Assembly (NCBI GenBank): GCA_905202595.1
Contig: CAJKSP010000017.1
Span: 1-45,499, forward strand
Reading direction: 5' to 3'
Length of the DNA: 45,499 bases
DNA from: an uncultured Sutterella sp.
GTDB lineage: Bacteria > Pseudomonadota > Gammaproteobacteria > Burkholderiales > Burkholderiaceae_F
Under the pieces are notes generated by a model that saw only the letters and a list, made by a program, of their open reading frames with translations, made no database searches and was not told the DNA's origin. Position numbers and translations under genes: made by a program. Positions 34,162-41,929 of the stretch are shown piece by piece; position 1 is the stretch's first letter, and each line of letters begins with the position of its first letter.

Positions 34162-34827
34162 ATGTCCTCAACAGTCAACACCAAGTTGACGGACGACGGA
34201 CCTGTAGGCATCGGCGCCTACATCGCGCTTATCGTCGTTCTGCTCTTCTTCTCTGGGCTTTTCTACAACCTTTCGGACTACAAATGGCTCGGCGCGTTCG
34301 ACTTCACAACGCTTGCCGGCGCGTTCGGCAAGATCGCCGGCTCGAGCAACACCTACATGGGGGCCGGCGGCGTGGGCGCCCGCGCGGGCTTCCTCTTCGC
34401 GCTTTCGCTCGTTCCGAGCGTGATGCTCGCCCTTGGCATTCTTGAAGTCGCCACCTATTACGGCGCAATCCGCGCTGCGCAGCGTCTGATGACGCCGCTG
34501 CTTCGCCCGGTGCTCGGCGTTCCGGGCCTCACTGGCCTCGCCCTCATCACGGACCTGCAGAGCACGGACGCAGGCGCAGCCCTCACGAAGGGCCTCAACG
34601 ACCAGGGCTACATCACGAAGAAGGAGCTCATCATCATGTGCTCCTGGCAGTACGCCGGCGCCGGTCTGATCGGCAACTACTTCTCGACCGCAAGCGCGCT
34701 CTTCCCCGAGCTGCTGCTGCCGGTGATCGTGCCGCTCCTCATCATGTTCGTTCTCAAGTTCGTCGGCGGCGCCTTCGTCCGCACCGTCCTCAATACGATC
34801 TATCGGAAGGATTTCGCCAATGCCTGA
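34162..34827 (+). CDS. YjiH-like membrane protein (nucleoside-recognition/Gate domain)
   Basis: Integral membrane protein of 221 residues with about five hydrophobic segments (IALIVVLLFFSGLFYNL, AGFLFALSLVPSVMLALGILEVATYY, LLPVIVPLLIMFVLKFVGG). It carries the Gate-domain signature region LRPVLGVPGLTGLALITDLQSTDAGAAL. It matches the layout of E. coli YjiH and pairs with the next gene (YjiG-like). Together they resemble split SpmA/SpmB-type proteins. In E. coli yjiHG precedes a peptidase gene, so peptide or nucleoside movement has been suggested, but no function is established. AGGAG sits 9 bases before the ATG at 34162. The stop overlaps the next start by 8 bases. Confidence 0.85.
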   Translation: MSSTVNTKLTDDGPVGIGAYIALIVVLLFFSGLFYNLSDYKWLGAFDFTTLAGAFGKIAGSSNTYMGAGGVGARAGFLFALSLVPSVMLALGILEVATYYGAIRAAQRLMTPLLRPVLGVPGLTGLALITDLQSTDAGAALTKGLNDQGYITKKELIIMCSWQYAGAGLIGNYFSTASALFPELLLPVIVPLLIMFVLKFVGGAFVRTVLNTIYRKDFANA

Positions 34828-35299
34828 TACTACCGTCAATCCGCCGAAGCAGTCTCCCAATCCTCTTGACACGTTCATCGTCGGCGCCCGCAAGGGCTTC
34901 AACGTGGCGGTGATGAACCTCATCCCGAACGTGCTCATGGCTTACGTGCTTGCGCAGGTGCTCGACCTGCTCGGCGTCCTTGCTTTCTTCCGCGAATACT
35001 GCTCCGGCGTCATGGGCATCTTCGGCCTGCCCGGCGACGCCATCACGGTGCTTGTCGCCACGTGGCTTTCCTGCTCCGCCGGCGTCGGCATGGCGGCTAG
35101 CCTCTATTCGCAGGGCCTGATCACTCCGGAACATGTCACGATTCTGATGCCGGCGCTCCTCCTCATGGCGTCGCAGATTCAGTACATGGGCCGCCTCCTC
35201 GGCGTGGCCGACTGCCCGAAGCGCTACTGGCCGCTCCTCATGTTCAACTCGATCTTCATGGCGAGCATCGGCATGCTGATCGTGCGCTTCCTCGTGTAA
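34820..35299 (+). CDS. YjiG-like membrane protein
   Basis: Second half of the YjiH/YjiG pair, 159 residues and about four hydrophobic helices. It starts with a soluble stretch, then FIVGARKGFNVAVMNLIPNVLMAYVL, followed by GIFGLPGDAITVLVATWLSCSAGVGMAASLYSQGL and QIQYMGRLLGVADC. These correspond closely, from memory, to the E. coli YjiG segments (GARRGF, NLLPNVVMAF, LPGEAATVL, VGRCLGTAE). The 8-base overlap with yjiH suggests a stoichiometric complex. A terminator follows, so no peptidase gene shares this transcript, unlike E. coli yjiHG-iadA. Confidence 0.87.
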   Translation: MPDTTVNPPKQSPNPLDTFIVGARKGFNVAVMNLIPNVLMAYVLAQVLDLLGVLAFFREYCSGVMGIFGLPGDAITVLVATWLSCSAGVGMAASLYSQGLITPEHVTILMPALLLMASQIQYMGRLLGVADCPKRYWPLLMFNSIFMASIGMLIVRFLV

Positions 35300-35326
35300 G
35301 CACCAAGCCCGCTGATCAGCAGGGAG

Positions 35327-35360
35327 AAAAGCCTCGGCCGCACGGCTGGGGCTTTTCTTT
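35327..35360 (+). terminator. Intrinsic terminator of the yjiHG-like operon
   Basis: A long stem (AAAAGCCTCGGCCG, 35327-35340; CGGCTGGGGCTTTT, 35343-35356; two G-U pairs) followed by CTTT, about 27 bases after the stop. Confidence 0.75.
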
Positions 35361-35477
35361 TGCGCGCAGCGCCTGCGCCAAAGCTGTTCGGCGCAAAGTC
35401 GTCTACAGCAGTGCCTCCAAAGCGCATCTTCGGCGCGATAATTCACGGCCTCTTCATCCCCCTGCATTTCAACCGCC

Positions 35478-36374
35478 ATGAACAAAAGTCATGCGGCCGG
35501 CATCATTCTCATTGCGCTGGCCGGCATTCTCTGGGGTGCCATGGGCACCGCCGTGCAACACATTTTCAACATCTCCAAAAGCTTTACGCCCCTCGGCCTC
35601 GTCGCCATGCGCCAGCTCTGCGCCGGCCTGCTGTTCGTCGCTGTCGCCACGCTGATTTCGCCCGCAAAGACTTGGGCGATCTTCAAGGACCGGCGCACGC
35701 TTCTGGACATTGTCATTGGCGGCGTTCTTGTCTTTACGGCGCACTACACGTTCTTTGAAGCCATCTTCTATTCCAACGCCGGCACCGGCGCGATTCTGCT
35801 GACAACCGTTCCGCTTTTTGCTGCGCTCTGGCTCGCCTTTTCCAAAGGGCAGCGGCTCACGCTCGTTGAATTCATCTGCTTCCTTCTCGCAAGCAGCGGC
35901 GTTGCCCTGATCGTCACGAACGGCAGCCTCGACGCCGTGGCGTTTTCGCCGCTCGCGCTCCTCTGGGGCCTCGCATCCGCCATCATCGCTGCGATCTACA
36001 GCATCCAGCCGCTTCGCGCCATCCGCAAGGTGGGCGTTACGCCCGTCGTGGCCTGGGGCCTTCTTGCCGGCGGCATCATCGGCACATGCATCGCCCCCTT
36101 CTGGACGCAGCACGTGAACTGGACGACAGAAACCGGACTCTGCTTCGGCTACATCGTCCTCTTCGGCACCGTCGCTGCCTTCTGGTGCTACATGACGGGC
36201 CTGAAGCACGTTTCTCCTGTCGTCGCCGGACTGCTCAACTGCCTTGAGCCGCTTTCAGCCTTCTTTTTCTCCATTGTGCTGCTCGGCGACAGCATGAGCG
36301 CCATTCAGTTCCTCGGCGTCGTGCTGGTGATGCTCAACGTCTGCGTCCTCTCGTTTTCCAAGCGAGGCAAGTAG
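35478..36374 (+). CDS. EamA/DMT-family transporter
   Basis: Inner-membrane carrier of the drug/metabolite transporter superfamily, 298 residues with about ten transmembrane helices in two EamA repeats (residues about 9-140 and 155-292). Typical repeat ends are visible: AILWGAMG-type start, TTVPLFAALWLAF in repeat one, LEPLSAFFFSIVLLGDSMSAIQFLG in repeat two. These match exporters of amino acids or metabolites (RhaT/EamA type). The substrate cannot be inferred. It is convergent with the PAQR-type gene, sharing a 3' hairpin. Confidence 0.9.
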   Translation: MNKSHAAGIILIALAGILWGAMGTAVQHIFNISKSFTPLGLVAMRQLCAGLLFVAVATLISPAKTWAIFKDRRTLLDIVIGGVLVFTAHYTFFEAIFYSNAGTGAILLTTVPLFAALWLAFSKGQRLTLVEFICFLLASSGVALIVTNGSLDAVAFSPLALLWGLASAIIAAIYSIQPLRAIRKVGVTPVVAWGLLAGGIIGTCIAPFWTQHVNWTTETGLCFGYIVLFGTVAAFWCYMTGLKHVSPVVAGLLNCLEPLSAFFFSIVLLGDSMSAIQFLGVVLVMLNVCVLSFSKRGK

Positions 36375-36383
36375 CGCTTGCCG

Positions 36384-36412
36384 CCCGTCGACTTCAGGCT
36401 GAAGCCGACGGG
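36384..36412. terminator. Hairpin shared by two convergent gene ends
   Basis: CCCGTCG-A-CTTCAG-G-CTGAAG-C-CGACGGG is an almost perfect palindrome between the EamA gene stop and the last codons of the hemolysin III gene, which it overlaps. No U run follows on either strand, so it may act as a factor-assisted bidirectional terminator or mRNA-end stabiliser. Confidence 0.5.
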
Positions 36413-37065
36413 ATGACGTAAAAGAGAACGGCGAAGAACTGCAGCGCCGTTCCCGCCAGCACAAAGAGATGCCAGACCGCATGGTTGAAAGGCATGCGAT
36501 CGAGCAGATAAAAGATCACGCCCACCGTATAGGCAGCGCCGCCGCCAGCAAGCAGCCAGAGGCCGCCGGAAGGCAGCGCCTCAAAAAGAGGCTTGATCAC
36601 GAAGACGACGCACCAGCCGAGCGACAGGTAGAGCACGCAGTTGAGCCAATCGGCGGCCTTGAGAAGCAGCGGCTGCAGCGCCGCACCCGCAATGGCGATC
36701 GTCCAGACAACTGCGCAGAGCACCTTTCCCGTTGCGCCGCCAAGCGTCACCAGGCAGAAAGGCGTATAGGACCCCGCAATCAGCAGGTAGATGGCGGAAT
36801 GGTCGAGCACCTGCAGCACCCGCTTCGCCCGCCGGTTCGGCACCGCGTGATAGAGCGTCGAAATCAGGTAGAGAACGATCATCGAAACGCCAAAGACGAC
36901 GGCGCTCGTCACGGCAAGCGCCGAAGCGTCGTGCGTCACGGAATTGACGATCAGAAGCACAAGCCCCGCAACCGAAAGCGCAGCGGCGACCCCGTGCGTC
37001 GTTGCATTGGCAATCTCCTCGCCGAACGTATAGCTGCCAAGCGCAGCAGCCGGTGACCGCGTCAT
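36394..37065 (-). CDS. Hemolysin III/PAQR family membrane protein
   Basis: Seven-helix membrane protein of 224 residues in the hemolysin III (YqfA/TrhA) branch of the PAQR superfamily. Conserved motifs are GEEIANATTHGVAA at the N-terminus, STLYHAVPN with the conserved Ser/His, LQVLDHSAIYLLIAGSYTPF with Asp/His, and the C-terminal FNHAVWHLFVLAG with two His. These residues form the putative zinc site of PAQR hydrolases. The bacterial members are linked to membrane-lipid homeostasis, and true haemolysin activity is doubtful. AGGAGG about 10 bases upstream supports the ATG at 37065 over an upstream in-frame ATG at 37122. Confidence 0.9.
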   Translation of the reverse strand: MTRSPAAALGSYTFGEEIANATTHGVAAALSVAGLVLLIVNSVTHDASALAVTSAVVFGVSMIVLYLISTLYHAVPNRRAKRVLQVLDHSAIYLLIAGSYTPFCLVTLGGATGKVLCAVVWTIAIAGAALQPLLLKAADWLNCVLYLSLGWCVVFVIKPLFEALPSGGLWLLAGGGAAYTVGVIFYLLDRMPFNHAVWHLFVLAGTALQFFAVLFYVIPSASA

Positions 37066-37195
37066 GATGGACAAGCCTCCTGCAGCCGCAGCATCCTGAA
37101 AACAGATGCTGTCTACCTGCATAGGCTAGTCTGTTCAGATGAATTCGGTCCGCTCCCGCAGCCGTTTTTTTAATGGATTTGGTTGCAGAGTGTTG

Positions 37196-37223
37196 CGGAT
37201 CTAGGTGAAAGGCGCTAGATCCG
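37196..37223. repeat. Perfect 9-base inverted repeat
   Basis: CGGATCTAG (37196-37204) and CTAGATCCG (37215-37223) around a 10-base loop, between the murB stop (31 bases away) and the hemolysin III gene start (about 130 bases away). No U run follows. It could be an operator or a murB mRNA-end hairpin. Confidence 0.6.
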
Positions 37224-37253
37224 GCGACAGCCGAGGTCCATCCCGACCGGACG

Positions 37254-38282
37254 TCATTCTCCGATGAAGACAGGCTCCGGCTCGAGCTTCACGCCGTAGC
37301 GCGCCATGACGCGGCGCTCGATCTCGGCGGCAAGCGCCTTGACGTCGCGCCCGTCGGCATGGCCCGCATTGATGAGAATGAGCGCGTGCTGCGGCGATAC
37401 GGCCGCTTCGCCCAGCTTGAAGCCCTTGAGCCCGGCCGCTTCAATGAGCCAGCCTGCTGCGAGCTTCACGCGGCCGCCCCCGATCGCATACGTGACGAGC
37501 GCCGGATTCTTTTCGAGGAGCTCGCGCGCCTTGGTCTCCGTGACGATCGGATTCTTGAAGAAGGAGCCCGCATTGCCCATCCGCGCCGGATCCGGCAGCT
37601 TCCTAGCGCGGACCGCGCGCACCGCCGCCTCAATGCGCTGCGGCGTGAGCGCCGCACCGGCACCGCCCGTGCGTTCGAGTTCATCGGCCAGCGCCTTGTA
37701 GCCTGCCAGCGGCTGCCAGGCCTTCGGAAGGCGAAGCGTGGCATCAATCACCACCCAGTCAGCGCCGCGCTTGGCATCCTTGAAAACGCTGCTGCGGTAT
37801 GCGAAATCGCACGCCTCGGCATCAAGCACGCTCACTTCGCCGGTGCGCCGATTGAAGACGCGGCAGCTCTCGAATCGATCCGCAAGCTCGAGCCCGTATG
37901 CGCCGACGTTCTGCACAACCGCCCCGCCGATCGTACCCGGAATCGCAGCCAGGTTCTCCAGGCCGCCCGCTTTCTCGAGCGAGCGCGAGACGACGCTGTC
38001 CAGCGTCTCGCCCGCTGCAGCATGCACGAGCCAGGCATCGGCCGTCTCCTCCATAGCAAAGCCTTTGAGGGCAATGCGCAGAACGAGGCCCGCCACCTTG
38101 GGCATCGCAACCGTATTGGCGCCGCCGCCGAGCAGATGAACCGGCAGGCGGCGCGCATCTGCATAGGCAAATGCGGCCTTGAGGTCAGCAAGCGTTCTGA
38201 CCTCGGCATAAGCCGCAGCCTTGGCGCGCAGATGGAAGGTGGTGAGGCTATCTAGGGACTTGTCGTTCTCGAGGCGAAGCAT
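37254..38282 (-). CDS. murB: UDP-N-acetylenolpyruvoylglucosamine reductase MurB
   Basis: FAD-dependent reductase forming UDP-N-acetylmuramate for peptidoglycan synthesis. At 342 residues it matches E. coli MurB (type I) exactly in length. FAD-site motifs are LLGGGANTV, AAAGETLDSVV and IPGTIGGAVVQNVGAYG. The catalytic Ser lies in NAGSFFKNPIV. The C-terminal SPQHALILINAGHADGRDV and YGVKLEPEPVFIGE contain the catalytic Glu. It follows dxs on the same strand, but a terminator separates them. Confidence 0.96.
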   Translation of the reverse strand: MLRLENDKSLDSLTTFHLRAKAAAYAEVRTLADLKAAFAYADARRLPVHLLGGGANTVAMPKVAGLVLRIALKGFAMEETADAWLVHAAAGETLDSVVSRSLEKAGGLENLAAIPGTIGGAVVQNVGAYGLELADRFESCRVFNRRTGEVSVLDAEACDFAYRSSVFKDAKRGADWVVIDATLRLPKAWQPLAGYKALADELERTGGAGAALTPQRIEAAVRAVRARKLPDPARMGNAGSFFKNPIVTETKARELLEKNPALVTYAIGGGRVKLAAGWLIEAAGLKGFKLGEAAVSPQHALILINAGHADGRDVKALAAEIERRVMARYGVKLEPEPVFIGE

Positions 38283-38323
38283 GTGTGTTTAAAGCGGCCG
38301 CAGGCGCATTGAACAAAGAAAAA

Positions 38324-38351
38324 GGCGCCCGGAGGAAAGCCTCCGAGCGCC
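38324..38351 (-). terminator. Intrinsic terminator of dxs
   Basis: Minus-strand hairpin GGCGCTCGGAGG / CCTCCGGGCGCC with one mismatch and a 4-base loop, followed by TTTTTCTTTG. It lies 24 bases past the dxs stop and ends the xseB-ispA-dxs unit. Confidence 0.82.
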
Positions 38352-38374
38352 ACAAATTATAGGGATGGAGCTCG

Positions 38375-40348
38375 TCAGGAAGCGCAGGCCGCTGTGCGGA
38401 TTCTCGGCGCCTCGGCCTCCACCTCGGCCAGCCGTTCGCGCACCTTCTTCTCCACCGCTTCGGGCGAGAGTCCGACGGCGGCCATGAGCTCGTCGTGCGA
38501 CCCCTGCTCGATGAAGCGATCCGGCAGTCCCAGGCAGAGAATCGGAATTTCGATTCCATGCTGAGCGAGCACTTCGAGCACCGCATCGCATGCACCGCCC
38601 TGCAGCTGGCCTTCTTCGCCAGCCACGAGCAGCTCGTGCGTGCGGGCGGCCTCGAGCACAGCCTCTTCGTCGATCGGCTTCACAAAGCGCATGTCGATGA
38701 GGGTGGCGCCGAGATGCTCGGCTGCCGGACGCATCGTCTGCGTAAAGCTGCCGAAGCCGAGGAAGGCGACGCGGCTCCCCTTGAGCAGGGTGCGCGAGCG
38801 GCCGACAGGAATAGTTTCGAAGCCAGCAGTCACTTCCACGCCTGGGCCTTTGCCGCGCGGATAGCGGACCGCTGAAGGCGCATCCAGCGAGTAGGCGGTA
38901 TTGAGCATCAGGCGGCACTCGTTTTCATCCGAAGGCGCCATGACGGTCATGTTCGGAATGCTTCTGAGCTCTGCAATGTCGAAGACGCCCTGGTGCGTCG
39001 CGCCGTCGGCGCCGACCAGGCCGCCGCGGTCGATGGCGAACATCACTGGGAGGTTCTGCAGCGCGACGTCATGAATCAGCTGATCGATTGCGCGCTGCAG
39101 GAATGTGGCGTAGATCGCCACGACCGGCTTGAGGCCGCCGCAGGCCAGACCGGCCGCATAAGTGACGGCATGCTGCTCCGCAATCGACACGTCGCGGTAG
39201 CGGTCTGGAAAGCGCTTGTTGAATTCAACGAGGCCCGAGCCTTCCCGCATCGCCGGCGTGATGCCGTAAAGGCGGGGATCCTTTTCCGCCATATCGCAGA
39301 TCCAGCGTCCGAAGATCTGCGTGTAGGTCGGCTTGGATGGCGCGCTCGAGGGCACGATGCCGACCTTCGGATCGAAGGGCGACACGCCGTGATAAAGCGT
39401 CGGATTCTCCTCAGCCGGCTTGTAGCCTTTGCCCTTCTGCGTCGCAACGTGCAGCACGAGCGGGCAGTTGAGGCGCTTCAGGTTGGAGAGCACCTGCACG
39501 AGCTCGCCGATGTCGTGTCCGTCGATCGGCCCGTAGTAGTTGAGGTCGAAGGCGCTGAAAATGGCCGAAGGCGGGCTCACGAAGTTGATCGCCTGCTTCT
39601 CCATGCGCTTGGCAATGTCCCAGAGCCCCGGCACGGGCTTGAGGATGCGCTTTGAAATTTCCCGAGCGCTGTTGAAGGCGCGCGTCGACACAATTTTCGC
39701 GAGATGCCGCGACAGCGCACCCGCCGGCGGCGAAATCGAAAAATCGTTGTCGTTGACGATGATGAGAAGCTTGACGCCCTGCTTCCAGACGCCGGCGTCG
39801 TTGAGCGCCTCGATGGCCATGCCGCCCGTGAGCGCGCCGTCGCCGATGACGGCGATGGTCCAACGGTCCTCGCCTTTCAGATGCGACGCGACCGCCATGC
39901 CGAGACCGGCAGAAATCGAGGTCGAGGAATGGCCGGCCCCGAAAGCGTCAAAGGGCGATTCGCTGCGTTTCGGAAAGCCGGAAATGCCGCCGTATTTTCT
40001 GAGGCCGGCCATCGCCGCACGGCGGCCGGTGAGAATCTTGTGCGCATAGGCCTGGTGGCCGACGTCCCAAATGACGCGGTCGTACGGCGTATTGAAGACG
40101 TAGTGAATCGCAATTGCGAGCTCGACGGCGCCCAGCGAGCTTGCCAGATGGCCGCCCGTCTTGGAAACGCTTTCAACCATGAATTCGCGCAGCTCCCGAG
40201 CCAGCTCGGGAAGCGCTGCCGGCGGGAGCGCCCGAAGCGCTTCGGGACTTTCTGCGCGATCGAGCACCGGAAAGCGCGGCGCCTCGGCCGAAGCGGCTTT
40301 TCCGCAAGCAGTGTCTTTCTGCGCCTGAATGGCTTCTTGTTCGCTCAA
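38375..40348 (-). CDS. dxs: 1-deoxy-D-xylulose-5-phosphate synthase
   Basis: Thiamine-diphosphate enzyme that condenses pyruvate and glyceraldehyde-3-phosphate, the first step of the methylerythritol-phosphate isoprenoid pathway. The 657-residue protein has the DVGHQAYAHKILTGRR His loop, the ThDP-binding GDGALTGGMAIEALN...VNDND region, the DIAEQHAVTYAAGLA segment with the catalytic Glu, DRGGLVGADGATHQG and a transketolase C-terminal domain. It has about 30 extra N-terminal residues compared with E. coli Dxs (620). It lies downstream of xseB and ispA with a 126-base gap containing GC-rich hairpins. Confidence 0.96.
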   Translation of the reverse strand: MSEQEAIQAQKDTACGKAASAEAPRFPVLDRAESPEALRALPPAALPELARELREFMVESVSKTGGHLASSLGAVELAIAIHYVFNTPYDRVIWDVGHQAYAHKILTGRRAAMAGLRKYGGISGFPKRSESPFDAFGAGHSSTSISAGLGMAVASHLKGEDRWTIAVIGDGALTGGMAIEALNDAGVWKQGVKLLIIVNDNDFSISPPAGALSRHLAKIVSTRAFNSAREISKRILKPVPGLWDIAKRMEKQAINFVSPPSAIFSAFDLNYYGPIDGHDIGELVQVLSNLKRLNCPLVLHVATQKGKGYKPAEENPTLYHGVSPFDPKVGIVPSSAPSKPTYTQIFGRWICDMAEKDPRLYGITPAMREGSGLVEFNKRFPDRYRDVSIAEQHAVTYAAGLACGGLKPVVAIYATFLQRAIDQLIHDVALQNLPVMFAIDRGGLVGADGATHQGVFDIAELRSIPNMTVMAPSDENECRLMLNTAYSLDAPSAVRYPRGKGPGVEVTAGFETIPVGRSRTLLKGSRVAFLGFGSFTQTMRPAAEHLGATLIDMRFVKPIDEEAVLEAARTHELLVAGEEGQLQGGACDAVLEVLAQHGIEIPILCLGLPDRFIEQGSHDELMAAVGLSPEAVEKKVRERLAEVEAEAPRIRTAACAS

Positions 40349-40474
40349 CGTGCTGTTCTTCCTTTTCTAGCGGCGCTCGAAGCGCCGCCTCTGCGGCGGC
40401 GCCGAACGCCTGATCGGCCATTATCTCACGCAGGCTCTCCGTTCAGAGCCTGGCGGCATCGCTTTCCCTCAATC

Positions 40475-41419
40475 TCACTTGTGGCGGCTGACGACAAAAG
40501 CGGCAATGTCGCGCAGGCGCTGTCCGCAGCCAGCCGGCACGCCAGGCGCGGCCTCGAGCATGGCAAGCGCATCGAGCGCCTCCTTCTCGAGCTCTTCGGC
40601 CCGCCTCCGCGCGCCCTCCAGGCCGAGAATCGACACCCACGTCGGCTTGTCGTCCTTCTCATCCTTGCCGGCCGTCTTGCCGAGCGTCGCCGTGTCTTCT
40701 GTGCAGTCGAGAATGTCGTCCGTCACCTGAAAGGCGACGCCGAGCGCTCGCGAATAGATGACGAGCGCCGCCTTGGCCTGCTCGGAGAGCGACGCCCAGT
40801 CGCCGCACTGCGCGCCCATGAGAACGGCCGCCTGAATGAGCGCGCCCGTCTTCATAGCCTGCATGCGCGAGAGCGCCGCTTCATCCGGATGAGCGCCGAC
40901 CATGCCCAGATCGAGCGCCTGGCCGCCGCACATGCCGAAAACGCCGGCCGCACGGGCGAGCGTGCCGCTGAGGCGGCCTGCCACCGCTTCGTCTCCGATG
41001 CCGGCAAGCACGGAAAAGGCCTCGGCCTGCAGCGCATCGCCCGCAAGCATCGCCATCGCTTCGCCGTACTGCACATGCGTCGTCGGACGGCCGCGCCGAA
41101 GCGTGTCGTTGTCCATCGAGGGCATGTCGTCGTGCACGAGGCTGTAGCAGTGCACGCATTCGAGCGCGAGCGCCGCACGGTCAAGCGTGCCGGCCGGCGC
41201 GCGCGATACGGCGCCCGCCGCATAGCAGAGCAGCGGCCGAATGCGCTTTCCGCCGCCAAGCACTGAATAGCGCATGGCGCCGATCAGCTGCCGCGGCTCC
41301 GAACCGGGCTTCGGAAGCGTTGCTTCTGCAAACCATTCAAAATGCCGCGCTCGTTCGCGCGACCAAGACTTGAAGTCTTCGCTGCCAGCCGCTGCCGGCT
41401 TGTCCATGTCGGTCGTCAT
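40475..41419 (-). CDS. ispA: Farnesyl diphosphate synthase IspA
   Basis: Trans-prenyltransferase building geranyl and farnesyl diphosphate from isopentenyl and dimethylallyl diphosphate. The first aspartate motif is DDMPSMDND with the following RRGRPTTH; the second is DDILDCTED. KRIRPLLCYAAG and GGQALDLG segments are also present. The 314-residue length is slightly above E. coli IspA (299) owing to an N-terminal 20-residue extension. It starts 9 bases after xseB and precedes dxs, the usual xseB-ispA-dxs order. Confidence 0.95.
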   Translation of the reverse strand: MTTDMDKPAAAGSEDFKSWSRERARHFEWFAEATLPKPGSEPRQLIGAMRYSVLGGGKRIRPLLCYAAGAVSRAPAGTLDRAALALECVHCYSLVHDDMPSMDNDTLRRGRPTTHVQYGEAMAMLAGDALQAEAFSVLAGIGDEAVAGRLSGTLARAAGVFGMCGGQALDLGMVGAHPDEAALSRMQAMKTGALIQAAVLMGAQCGDWASLSEQAKAALVIYSRALGVAFQVTDDILDCTEDTATLGKTAGKDEKDDKPTWVSILGLEGARRRAEELEKEALDALAMLEAAPGVPAGCGQRLRDIAAFVVSRHK

Positions 41420-41428
41420 TGCTGAACT

Positions 41429-41734
41429 CTAAAACGGAACCTCTAACTCGCGCGCCGCTGCTGGCTTTTCCGCCTTCTGCGCCTCAGGCTCCTCATCTTC
41501 GGCAATCTCGCGGATCGCGCTGATGCGGCGCTGCGCCGAAGCGAGCTCCGAGCGGCAGCGCTTCAAAAGCGCCGCGCCGCGCTCATAAGCTGCAACGCTC
41601 TCTCGGAGCGTGACGCCGCCGGAAGACATCTTCTGCGCCAGCGCTTCGAGCTCGTCAAGCGCTTCTTCAAAGCTCAGCTCCTCAGCCGGGCGCTGCGCCG
41701 GCGCTGCGCCGGCGGCCTCTTGCGTGCGTTCCAT
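41429..41734 (-). CDS. xseB: Exodeoxyribonuclease VII small subunit
   Basis: Small helical subunit of the single-strand exonuclease VII. The 101-residue protein contains the XseB core SFEEALDELEALAQKMSSGGVTLRESVAAYERGAALLKRCRSEL (about 24-68). It is flanked by Ala/Glu-rich ends longer than the E. coli protein (80 residues). It is the first gene of the xseB-ispA-dxs transcript. The large subunit gene xseA is not in the window. Confidence 0.94.
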   Translation of the reverse strand: MERTQEAAGAAPAQRPAEELSFEEALDELEALAQKMSSGGVTLRESVAAYERGAALLKRCRSELASAQRRISAIREIAEDEEPEAQKAEKPAAARELEVPF

Positions 41735-41929
41735 CTTCTATCAATCCTCTTGCTGAAAGCGTTCCGCAGCAGACTGCAGCGCGCTTCAATTGCATCGGAG
41801 CGGATTCTATCAAGCGCAGCGCCAAAGCCCCTGCAAGCTTTGCGCCTGCTCGGCCAGCTCAAGCGCTACGATCACCGGAGCGGCGCGGCCGCTCGCCGGA
41901 CACGCCCTCATGAAGAAGGAGGCAAGGCC

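Noticed and set aside
40362..40425. GC-rich palindromes between ispA and dxs as a terminator
   Set aside because: Stable hairpins are present but there is no U run on the minus strand, and the xseB-ispA-dxs order favours cotranscription.
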